DNA of 8,904 nt from an uncultured Mollicutes bacterium. Lineage in GTDB: Bacteria > Bacillota_I > Bacilli_A > MAG-NZ. The notes under the pieces were generated by a model that saw nothing but the letters and a program-made list of their open reading frames with translations, did not search any database and was not told the DNA's origin. How positions within the stretch are numbered: the first letter of the stretch is position 1; each line of letters opens with the position of its first letter. Of this stretch, positions 1 to 5,190 are shown in pieces. The position numbers were made by a program, and so were the translations under genes. The stretch covers positions 1 through 8,904 of the forward strand of contig CAJYBF010000029.1 of the NCBI GenBank assembly GCA_913064935.1, given 5' to 3'.

Positions 1-521
1 GAGATAAGATTAACTCAAACAGTGCAATTTTAGTAACTGTTGATGAAACTGACTTTGGAAATGGTGTCTTCGCCGGCGTAGATTTTCAAAGGGAGATCGA
101 GAAAAAAGCATTCGTACTTGGTGGCTCAAATTATAATGCTCCTATTCAAAGAGTAGAGGATTTCATCAATGATAGACAAACTGATAAGTTAGGAATCGTT
201 GAACCATCATATTTAATTGGTACAACTTTTGCAAACTTAAGAGATATTTATTCGAAGGACATTAATAAAGCCATTATTGATTCGATAATAGCTTTTGATA
301 AAAAGATAAAAGGATTCTCGCTTAATGATGCGATTCTTACAGGAGTTGAATCAAGAAGTTCATCGCCGATCAGAATTGTTAGGGATAATCAGACATTGAT
401 GAGTCAAAACGTCAAAAATCTATACCCTTGTGGAGAAGGTTGCGGGTATGCAGGTGGGATTGTTTCAGCTGCGATTGATGGAATAAGAGTTGCAGAGAAA
501 ATAATAATGAAGGCGTTATAA
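1..521 (+). CDS. FAD-dependent dehydrogenase (COG2509-like), C-terminal part
   Basis: The frame is open from the left edge (first full codon at 3) to the TAA at 519-521, giving about 172 residues of a larger protein. The best landmark is near the C-terminus: YPCGEGCGYAGGIVSAAIDG followed by a short helix (IRVAEKII). This is the closing FAD-contacting segment of the NAD(P)/FAD-dependent dehydrogenase family often annotated as COG2509 or 'uncharacterized FAD-dependent dehydrogenase'. An upstream stretch, ILTGVESRSSSPIRIVRD, also fits that family, where a conserved GVE(T/S)R-SSP-R segment precedes the last FAD motif. The N-terminal Rossmann GxGxxG lies outside the window. The substrate is unknown and a redox role is inferred from the fold only. 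The 60-base gap to phosphofructokinase has no hairpin terminator, so readthrough into that gene is possible. Confidence 0.85.
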   Translation, partial: DKINSNSAILVTVDETDFGNGVFAGVDFQREIEKKAFVLGGSNYNAPIQRVEDFINDRQTDKLGIVEPSYLIGTTFANLRDIYSKDINKAIIDSIIAFDKKIKGFSLNDAILTGVESRSSSPIRIVRDNQTLMSQNVKNLYPCGEGCGYAGGIVSAAIDGIRVAEKIIMKAL

Positions 522-581
522 AAAAAATGGATTTTATAAATAATATGATAGAATTATATGAAACTATATTGGAGGTATAAT

Positions 582-1712
582 ATGGATAGTAAAATTAAAA
601 AAATAGGAATATTAACAGGTGGTGGAGATTGCTCTGGATTAAACGCTGTTATTAATGCAGTAACAAAAACTGCAATCACAAAATATGGTATTGAAGTGAT
701 TGGATATAGAAGAGGATATTTTGGACTATATACCAATGACTTTATGAAATTGGACTTAAAAGCAGTTTCAGGAATTATGCATCAAGGTGGAACAATGTTG
801 AAAAGCTCGAACAAGGATAATTTATTTAACTATGCGATGAAGAATCCTGATGGAACCATAACTTATAAAGATGTGTCAGATGTTGCGCTAGAAAACATGA
901 AGCGTGAAGGTGTTGATGCATTAATAGTTTTAGGTGGAGATGGAACGCTAACTAGCGCTCGTGACTTCGCTAGAATGGGAATGACAGTTATAGGAATCCC
1001 TAAAACAATAGATAATGACCTTCCCGCAACTGATGTTACCTTTGGGTATAATACATCATTAGAAACGATTACTGATGCACTAGATAAAATTCACACAACA
1101 GCTTTTTCTCATGATAGAGTCATGGTTGTTGAAGTTATGGGTAGAAATACAGGGTGGTTAGCAGTTGAAGGTGGATTAGCAGGAAGTGCAGATGTGATTC
1201 TAATTCCTGAAATTCCTTATGACTTAGAAAAAGTGGCTGAGAAAATTGCTGAAAGAGATAGCTCGGGGAAACTTTTCTCAGTTGTAGTAGTGAGTGAAGG
1301 TGCTAAACCTAAGGGCGGAGAAATATTCGTTAGAGAAATAATTGAGGATAGCGCAGATTCGATTAGATTAGGTGGACTTGGTGCTTTAGTTACAAAACAG
1401 CTTCAAGAGATTATTCCATCACATGAAGTTAGATATACGAACCTTGCTTATTTACAAAGAGGAGGAATAACTTCTCAGTTCGATAGATCACTTGGGATGA
1501 AATTTGGAGTTGCTGCTGTTGATTTAGTAATGTCTGGTGAGAGTTCTCGAATGGTGATTTATAAGAATAACGAAATTCAACACATTCCATTAGTAGATGT
1601 TGTTGGTAGTGGTGTTGTTGGTGAAACCTCTAAGGGCGGAAGTAAATTTGTAGATCCAAACGGAACGGTTGTAAGTACTTGTAAAGCTATGGGAATCAGC
1701 TTCGGAGATTAA
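582..1712 (+). CDS. pfkA: 6-phosphofructokinase
   Basis: A complete 376-residue phosphofructokinase, which phosphorylates fructose 6-phosphate to fructose 1,6-bisphosphate in cytosolic glycolysis. Visible motifs are TGGGDCSGLN (12-21, nucleotide-binding loop), GGDGT (118-122), PKTIDND (140-146, with the catalytic Asp), MGRNTGW (186-192, substrate site), YLQRGG (290-295) and FDRSLG (300-305). The position equivalent to E. coli Gly104 is Gly (GGDGT), which favours ATP. The position equivalent to Gly124 is Lys (PKTIDND), as in pyrophosphate-using and group III 'mixed' enzymes, so the donor is probably ATP but not certain. The length suits the group III type better than the roughly 320-residue E. 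coli type. I chose ATG 582 because GGAGG at 571-575 lies 6 bases upstream and the protein then begins just before the KKIGILTGGGD strand; ATG 558 has no such site. A strong terminator follows. Confidence 0.95.
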   Translation: MDSKIKKIGILTGGGDCSGLNAVINAVTKTAITKYGIEVIGYRRGYFGLYTNDFMKLDLKAVSGIMHQGGTMLKSSNKDNLFNYAMKNPDGTITYKDVSDVALENMKREGVDALIVLGGDGTLTSARDFARMGMTVIGIPKTIDNDLPATDVTFGYNTSLETITDALDKIHTTAFSHDRVMVVEVMGRNTGWLAVEGGLAGSADVILIPEIPYDLEKVAEKIAERDSSGKLFSVVVVSEGAKPKGGEIFVREIIEDSADSIRLGGLGALVTKQLQEIIPSHEVRYTNLAYLQRGGITSQFDRSLGMKFGVAAVDLVMSGESSRMVIYKNNEIQHIPLVDVVGSGVVGETSKGGSKFVDPNGTVVSTCKAMGISFGD

Positions 1713-1716
1713 TTTC

Positions 1717-1740
1717 AAAAGAAACTTCGGTTTCTTTTTT
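1717..1740 (+). terminator. Rho-independent terminator after phosphofructokinase
   Basis: The stem AAAAGAAAC (1717-1725) pairs perfectly with GTTTCTTTT (1730-1738) around a TTCG loop. The closing C-G pair makes the very stable cUUCGg tetraloop. A T-run covers 1735-1740. It begins 4 bases after the phosphofructokinase stop and ends just before the promoter of the next gene. Confidence 0.9.
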
Positions 1741-1747
1741 CTTTATC

Positions 1748-1778
1748 TTGACTATCACGTAACGTGATAGAATATAAT
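1748..1778 (+). promoter_or_regulatory. MerR-type promoter with 19-bp spacer
   Basis: The -35 is TTGACT (1748-1753) and the -10 is TATAAT (1773-1778), a perfect consensus -10. The 19-bp spacer between them is longer than the 17 bp RNA polymerase prefers. Promoters activated by MerR-family regulators characteristically have 19-20 bp spacers, which the bound activator untwists to bring the two hexamers into register. The expected start is about 1784-1785, so the mRNA leader would be only about 13 bases and the Shine-Dalgarno would lie at or next to its 5' end. Confidence 0.85.
1752..1770 (+). promoter_or_regulatory. MerR/TipA-type operator palindrome
   Basis: A perfect inverted repeat: CTATCACGT (1752-1760), one A, then ACGTGATAG (1762-1770). 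It is centred at 1761 inside the promoter spacer, where MerR-family activators bind. The ACGT-n-ACGT core resembles sites of the TipAL/Mta branch, which matches the regulator encoded directly downstream. Autoregulation is inferred from this position. I found no second copy by eye elsewhere in the window. Confidence 0.85.
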
Positions 1779-1797
1779 TAAACAAGAGGTGATAATT

Positions 1798-2520
1798 TTG
1801 AAAATAAAGGAACTGTCTAAATTGGTTGGAGTTACAATAAGGACTCTTCATTATTATGATGAGATAGGACTGTTGTCTCCCCAAAAAGATGATGCAGGAT
1901 ATCGGATTTACTCAGAGAACGATATTAAAAGATTATCAGAAATCTTAATGTTAAAAGAATTAGAATTTTCGCTTACCAAAATAAAGGTCTTAATAGATGA
2001 GCCTTTAGTTGATAAGGAAAAAGCTTTACTAATTCACAGAGACATATTAGAAAAGAAAAATGAAAGAATCTACGCTCTCATAGATTCAATCGATAATATT
2101 CTAAGGAATGGGTTTGAGATAGAAATAATAAAGAATTTTAATAAAAACGATTATAAAAGATATAAAGATGAGGCAATAAAGAAGTATGGAGATTCTGCTG
2201 TACAATCATATAAGAAAACTGATAAGCTCGATACAACTAAATGGAATTCTATACAAGATGAGATGAAAGATTTATTTAGTACTCTTGCTACTTATATGGA
2301 TAAAGATGTGAGTGACGATTCTGTTCAAATTCTTGTGAATGATTGGAGGAACTACATTACAGATAATTTTTATGATTGCACTTTGGAGATATTAAAAGGA
2401 TTAGGAGAATTATATATATCTGATAAAAGATTCGAGGCAAATATAGATAAAACTAAAATAGGATTGTCTAATTATTTCTCGAAAGCTATTAAATACTATT
2501 GCAATGTAAGAACTAAATAG
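1798..2520 (+). CDS. MerR-family regulator with TipAS drug-binding domain
   Basis: A 240-residue transcriptional activator. Residues 1-70 are a MerR winged helix-turn-helix: KIKELSKLVGVTIRTLHYYD (2-21) with EIGLL and the wing residues GYRIYSENDI following. A long dimerisation helix covers roughly 70-102. Residues 105-240 match the TipAS domain of TipAL/Mta/SkgA-like proteins: a repeated F(N/D)-YKRYKDEAIKKYGD segment, a TKWNSIQDEM helix, then NFYDCTLEILKGLGELY and a C-terminal helix. In Streptomyces TipAL this domain captures thiopeptide antibiotics and in Mta it controls multidrug exporters. The ligand here is unknown. The cysteine in FYDC (194) is kept, but whether it corresponds to the thiopeptide-linking cysteine needs an alignment. 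I chose TTG 1798 because GAGG (1786-1789) is 8 bases upstream; the in-frame GTG at 1789 lies inside that site. No efflux gene is adjacent. Confidence 0.9.
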   Translation: MKIKELSKLVGVTIRTLHYYDEIGLLSPQKDDAGYRIYSENDIKRLSEILMLKELEFSLTKIKVLIDEPLVDKEKALLIHRDILEKKNERIYALIDSIDNILRNGFEIEIIKNFNKNDYKRYKDEAIKKYGDSAVQSYKKTDKLDTTKWNSIQDEMKDLFSTLATYMDKDVSDDSVQILVNDWRNYITDNFYDCTLEILKGLGELYISDKRFEANIDKTKIGLSNYFSKAIKYYCNVRTK

Positions 2521-2537
2521 TTTTATATTTAGTTTTT
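2511..2537 (+). terminator. Weak AT-rich terminator overlapping the merR stop
   Basis: AACTAAATA (2511-2519) pairs perfectly with TATTTAGTT (2526-2534) around a 6-base loop, and the T-run continues to 2537. The left arm contains the last codons and part of the TAG stop of the MerR gene. With only two G-C pairs it should be a weak or leaky terminator. Confidence 0.55.
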
Positions 2538-2548
2538 CAGGAAAAAAT

Positions 2549-2557
2549 TGATATAAT
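2549..2557 (+). promoter_or_regulatory. Extended -10 promoter for the GNAT-degV unit
   Basis: TGATATAAT at 2549-2557 is a perfect extended -10 (TG-n-TATAAT). No good -35 is seen 17 bp upstream (TTAGTT at 2529-2534, inside the preceding hairpin), but extended -10 promoters can work without one. It lies 49 bases before the acetyltransferase start. Confidence 0.6.
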
Positions 2558-2605
2558 ATACACAGTTCTAGTTTTAGTAAAAATGAGTTTAAGAAGGTGA
2601 TTGGT

Positions 2606-3148
2606 GTGATACGATTAACTACGGATAGATTGATACTTAGAAAAGTAAGGTTAGAGGATGCAAACGATCTCTTTGAATATTATTCTGATGAAAGAGTACA
2701 AATACCAGCTGGATCTAAGATTTTAAACTCACTTGAAGAAGTAACTAGCCAGGTGAATAAACTACTTCTTAGAAATAGTGTATTAGTCATAGAACTAAAA
2801 GAGACCGGGAAGGTTATAGGAGCAATAGGTGCATATAACTTAACATTCAACAATATTTTAGAAAGACATATAGGTTTTGAACTTAACTATAACTATTGGA
2901 ATAATGGTTATATAACTGAGGCCGCAAGTGTTTTAATTAAATACTTGTTTGAAGAGCAAGACATGGATAGAGTAGCAATGAGCCACTACCCATTTAACAA
3001 AGCGAGCGAAAGAGTTGCACAGAAACTGGGCTTTGTTAAAGAAGGAGTATTAAGAAAAGAAGACAAGCTTTCAACAGATGAGATTGTAGATAGAGTAGTC
3101 TATTCAATAATAAAAGACGAGTATATTCAAAGAAAGGAGAATAAATAG
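2606..3148 (+). CDS. GNAT acetyltransferase, RimJ/RimL type
   Basis: A 180-residue acetyl-CoA-dependent N-acetyltransferase of the Acetyltransf_3 (RimJ/RimL/YdaF-like) branch. It opens with the typical TDRLILRKVRLEDANDLF (6-23). A central beta-strand (KVIGAIGAYN, 69-78) leads to the cofactor loop YWNNGYITEA (97-106), and the family end-piece NKASERVAQKLGFVKEGVLR runs 131-150. The loop normally reads YWGrGYatEA; here the first glycine is Asn, while the second Gly and the TEA are kept. Members acetylate protein N-termini, small amines or antibiotics, and the substrate cannot be told from sequence. GTG 2606 is chosen because AAGG (2594-2597) is 8 bases upstream; the earlier GTG at 2597 overlaps that site. 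The gene ends one base before the DegV start, so the two are almost certainly co-transcribed. Confidence 0.88.
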   Translation: MIRLTTDRLILRKVRLEDANDLFEYYSDERVQIPAGSKILNSLEEVTSQVNKLLLRNSVLVIELKETGKVIGAIGAYNLTFNNILERHIGFELNYNYWNNGYITEAASVLIKYLFEEQDMDRVAMSHYPFNKASERVAQKLGFVKEGVLRKEDKLSTDEIVDRVVYSIIKDEYIQRKENK

Positions 3149-3149
3149 T

Positions 3150-4004
3150 ATGAAAAAAATAGGAATTGTATCAGATTCGACGTTTAGTTTGCAGGATTCA
3201 ATAATTAAAGAGTTGGATATAAAGATTGTAAATTTGAATATTATAGTGGATCAAGTAGTGTTTACAGATGGAATAGATATCTCCTGCGATGATGTTTTCG
3301 ATGCAATTGATGCCAAAAAAAAAGTTACAACATCACAACCGTCACCAGAAGCATTTTCAAAAGCTTATGACTATTTCATAGATCAAGGGATAACAGATAT
3401 TTTGTGTTTCACTGTTTCAAGCGGACTAAGTGGAACATATTCCTCTGCAAATCTAGCTAATCAGATTGTGGATGGAAAAGCTAACATTAAAGTAGTGGAT
3501 ACAAAATCATCCGCTATGGCTGGAGAACTATTAATTGTTGAAGTTGGAGAATTGATAAAACAAGGAGTTGACTTCGAAAAGGTTTGTTTATTAGCTGATG
3601 AACTAGTGGAAAAAACAAGTACAATTTTAACTATTGATGACTTAGATGTTTTATTCAAATCAGGAAGACTTACAAGAGCTAAGACTTTAATAGGTTCATT
3701 GATGAAAGTTAAAATTATTATGGAATTAGATAAGGCAGGAAAAATCTTTGTGGCTGGGAAAGTAAGGAGTACAAAGAAAATTTTTGAGTTCATTGTCAAA
3801 AGGATGGAGAAAAAAGCACATCTAAAAGATTTACTACACATTAGAATTTCATATATAAGTACAAAGGAAAATGCATTTAAATTGAAAGAACAAATCGAAA
3901 AGAGATTCACGAATGCTAAAATATACATATGTAAGGAAATTACGCCTGTACTGAGTGTGCATCTTGGAAAAGGCGGATTTGGATTGTCATGGTTAACAAA
4001 GTAG
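3150..4004 (+). CDS. DegV-family fatty-acid-binding protein (FakB-like)
   Basis: A complete 284-residue DegV (EDD-fold) protein. Visible landmarks are the N-terminal KIGIVSDST (3-11), the lipid-site motif TSQPSP (61-66), SSGLSGTY (90-97), the DDLDVLFKSGRL segment (163-174) corresponding to the usual xxLxyLkkGGRi, and the C-terminal HLGKGGFGLSW (271-281). Proteins of this family hold a fatty acid in a buried pocket. Those paired with FakA present it for phosphorylation to acyl-phosphate, feeding exogenous fatty acids into membrane phospholipid synthesis. No fakA is in this window, so FakB function is inferred. AAGGAGA (3134-3140) sits 9 bases before the ATG. The one-base gap after the acetyltransferase suggests a shared operon. 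The first glycine of the usual GGR is Ser here (KSGR), a variation also found among natural DegV proteins. Confidence 0.9.
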   Translation: MKKIGIVSDSTFSLQDSIIKELDIKIVNLNIIVDQVVFTDGIDISCDDVFDAIDAKKKVTTSQPSPEAFSKAYDYFIDQGITDILCFTVSSGLSGTYSSANLANQIVDGKANIKVVDTKSSAMAGELLIVEVGELIKQGVDFEKVCLLADELVEKTSTILTIDDLDVLFKSGRLTRAKTLIGSLMKVKIIMELDKAGKIFVAGKVRSTKKIFEFIVKRMEKKAHLKDLLHIRISYISTKENAFKLKEQIEKRFTNAKIYICKEITPVLSVHLGKGGFGLSWLTK

Positions 4005-4012
4005 AGTATAAT
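3984..4012 (+). promoter_or_regulatory. Promoter inside the end of degV
   Basis: TTGTCA (3984-3989, five of six consensus bases) and TATAAT (4007-4012, perfect) are separated by 17 bp. The -35 and most of the spacer are coding sequence for the last residues of DegV. Transcription would start near 4019, within the left arm of the following hairpin, and would reach the acetyltransferase at 4094 after a leader of about 75 bases. The match is strong, but such matches arise by chance in AT-rich DNA. Confidence 0.55.
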
Positions 4013-4014
4013 GT

Positions 4015-4042
4015 AAAAAAAGTATCTTACGATACTTTTTTT
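4015..4042 (+). terminator. Rho-independent terminator after degV
   Basis: A perfect 12-bp stem: AAAAAAAGTATC (4015-4026) with GATACTTTTTTT (4031-4042), loop TTAC. The A-run on the left and T-run on the right make it usable from either side. It starts 10 bases after the degV stop. Confidence 0.88.
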
Positions 4043-4093
4043 ATTTACTGAGTAGAAGAAGTATATACATGCATTATCATGAGGAGGAGAACA

Positions 4094-4624
4094 ATGAGAC
4101 TTAAAAATGGAGAAATTGTAACTATAAAAACAACACAAGTTAATGATGCACAAGCACTCTTAGATTTTTTTAATGCGAGCCTTTATGAAAGCGATTCATT
4201 AACTACAGCACCAGGTGAACTAAATTTGACGTTGGAGATGGAAGAAAGATTGGTGCAAGGTTGGATTGATAATAAAAACTGCAATAATTTGATATGTTTA
4301 CATGAAGGTGAAATAATTGGCATATGTGGCTTACATGGTAAAGACAACAGAAAGAGACTTGGACACATAACTAATTTGGGAATAACGGTGTCAAAGAGTT
4401 ACTGGGGTTTAGGAGTAGGCTACTTATTAATACAAGAGCAAATTAACTATGCAAAGAGAGTTGGACTTAAGAAACTAGATTTAGAGGTTAGAACTGACAA
4501 CTTAGGAGCAGTACATTTATACAAAAAATGTGGATTCGAAATTGAAGGCACTCATAAAATGGCTGCACTCATAGATGGAGAATACAAAGATAACTATTTT
4601 ATGGGTCTAATTATCGACCTATAA
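4094..4624 (+). CDS. GNAT acetyltransferase (Acetyltransf_1 type)
   Basis: A 176-residue acetyl-CoA-dependent acetyltransferase, distinct from the one at 2606. The order of elements is an N-terminal strand (EIVTIKTTQVND, 7-18), beta-strands around NNLICLHEGEIIGICGL (64-80), then the cofactor-binding motif A, LGITVSKSYWGLGVGYLL (95-112), with the canonical xxGxGxG pattern at Gly105, Gly107 and Gly109. Motif B, LDLEVRTDNLGAVHLYKKCGF (128-148), follows, then EGT. This is the textbook layout of YhhY- or RimI-like GNATs, and the substrate is unknown. The start at 4094 is set by GAGGAGG (4081-4087), 6 bases upstream; the in-frame ATG at 4079 would place that site inside the gene. It appears to be a single-gene unit between two hairpins. 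Confidence 0.9.
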   Translation: MRLKNGEIVTIKTTQVNDAQALLDFFNASLYESDSLTTAPGELNLTLEMEERLVQGWIDNKNCNNLICLHEGEIIGICGLHGKDNRKRLGHITNLGITVSKSYWGLGVGYLLIQEQINYAKRVGLKKLDLEVRTDNLGAVHLYKKCGFEIEGTHKMAALIDGEYKDNYFMGLIIDL

Positions 4625-4655
4625 TGTGCGATAAAGTCATAAATATTATACGATG

Positions 4656-4680
4656 AAAGAGTTTTCAAAACTCTTTTTTA
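4656..4680 (+). terminator. Rho-independent terminator after the second GNAT gene
   Basis: AAAGAGTTTT (4656-4665) and AAAACTCTTT (4667-4676) form an inverted repeat with a single C between them; in practice several central A-T pairs would open to form the loop. A T-run covers 4674-4679. It begins about 30 bases after the stop codon. Confidence 0.85.
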
Positions 4681-4689
4681 TTTTGCTTA

Positions 4690-4718
4690 TTGCATTCACG
4701 TATCCTTTGATATATAAT
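4690..4718 (+). promoter_or_regulatory. Promoter of the marR-ABC-ABC operon
   Basis: TTGCAT (4690-4695) and a perfect TATAAT (4713-4718) with a 17-bp spacer. Predicted start is about 4725, giving a leader of some 37 bases before the marR start. The downstream end of the -10 overlaps the operator palindrome. Confidence 0.8.
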
Positions 4719-4744
4719 AGTTAGGTAAATACTAACTAACTATT
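4716..4744 (+). promoter_or_regulatory. MarR-type operator palindrome
   Basis: AATAGTTAG (4716-4724) and CTAACTATT (4736-4744) are perfect 9-bp inverted arms separated by 11 bases. Because CTAA is repeated, a second register also exists: TAGTTAG (4718-4724) with CTAACTA (4732-4738), centred on 4728 and 7 bases apart. The TAGTTAG/CTAACTA half-site resembles motifs of many MarR-family repressors. Its position over the -10 and start point is typical of repression by promoter blocking, and the adjacent gene encodes a MarR protein, so autoregulation is the natural inference. Confidence 0.8.
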
Positions 4745-4761
4745 ATTCGGAGGTGAAAAAG

Positions 4762-5190
4762 TTGAAAGAAGAATTAAGGAAATCCATAAATAAGTTTCTA
4801 AAACTTTACTATGATAGTTGTAAGGAAATATACCAGGAAATAGGATTAGATAAAATTACTGGCAAGCAATTTAAGTACTTAAATTTGATATATAAAACTG
4901 ATAATATTACTTCTAGTTTGTTCGCTGAAATCTCTAAACTAAGCAAACCAACGGTTACAGAAATAGTAAATAGGTTTATGGATTCTGACTTAGCCGACAG
5001 CGAGCTATCTCCAGCAGATAAGTGAGATTCTTATCTAAAATTATCTGACAAGGCTAGAGTTTTAGCCACTTCGAATGAAATGGAAAGTAGCAGATTCACT
5101 GATAATGTGATGAGTAGGCTTGAAGATGATGAGTTGGATATCTTACGTAAAATTTTTGACAAGATGAAAGATGAGGTGGTGGAAAAATGA
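4762..5190 (+). pseudogene. MarR-family repressor interrupted by in-frame TGA
   Basis: The reading frame runs from TTG 4762 to TGA 5188-5190 (142 sense codons if read through, normal MarR length) but is cut at TGA 5023-5025, codon 88. Before the stop are the N-terminal dimer helix, LFAEISKLSKPTVTEIV (53-69, the helix-turn-helix) and the start of the wing (SPADK). After it, in the same frame, come DSYLKLSDKARVLA and a C-terminal helical region ending KIFDKMKDE, the expected rest of a MarR protein. The stop replaces the arginine of the conserved DxR wing motif, so one base change (AGA or CGA to TGA) explains it. The 87-residue product would lack the complete wing and the C-terminal dimer helices and is probably inactive. 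CGGAGG lies 8 bases upstream of TTG 4762. The end overlaps the ABC start as ATGA. Could be a natural nonsense mutation or a sequencing error. Confidence 0.88.

Noticed and set aside
544..549. TATGAT as a -10 for phosphofructokinase
   Set aside because: No -35-like hexamer lies at 16-18 bp spacing, and the region is simply AT-rich.
558..581. Upstream ATG start for phosphofructokinase
   Set aside because: It would add eight residues outside the conserved fold and has no Shine-Dalgarno, while ATG 582 has GGAGG at ideal spacing.
3461..4153. A 230-codon ORF on the minus strand opposite degV
   Set aside because: It is antisense to a clear DegV gene, rich in Cys/Phe/Ser as expected from complementing AT-rich coding DNA, has no convincing ribosome site and crosses the terminator hairpin.
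4753..4761. GTG start for the MarR gene
   Set aside because: This GTG is part of the Shine-Dalgarno GGAGGTG. TTG 4762 lies at the proper distance from it. The same reasoning excluded GTG 1789 and GTG 2597.
5023..5025. TGA read as an amino acid (alternative genetic code or selenocysteine)
   Set aside because: No other gene in the window has an in-frame TGA and Trp is always TGG, so the code looks standard. The expected residue is Arg, not Trp, Gly or Sec, and I see no SECIS-like hairpin directly after the codon.
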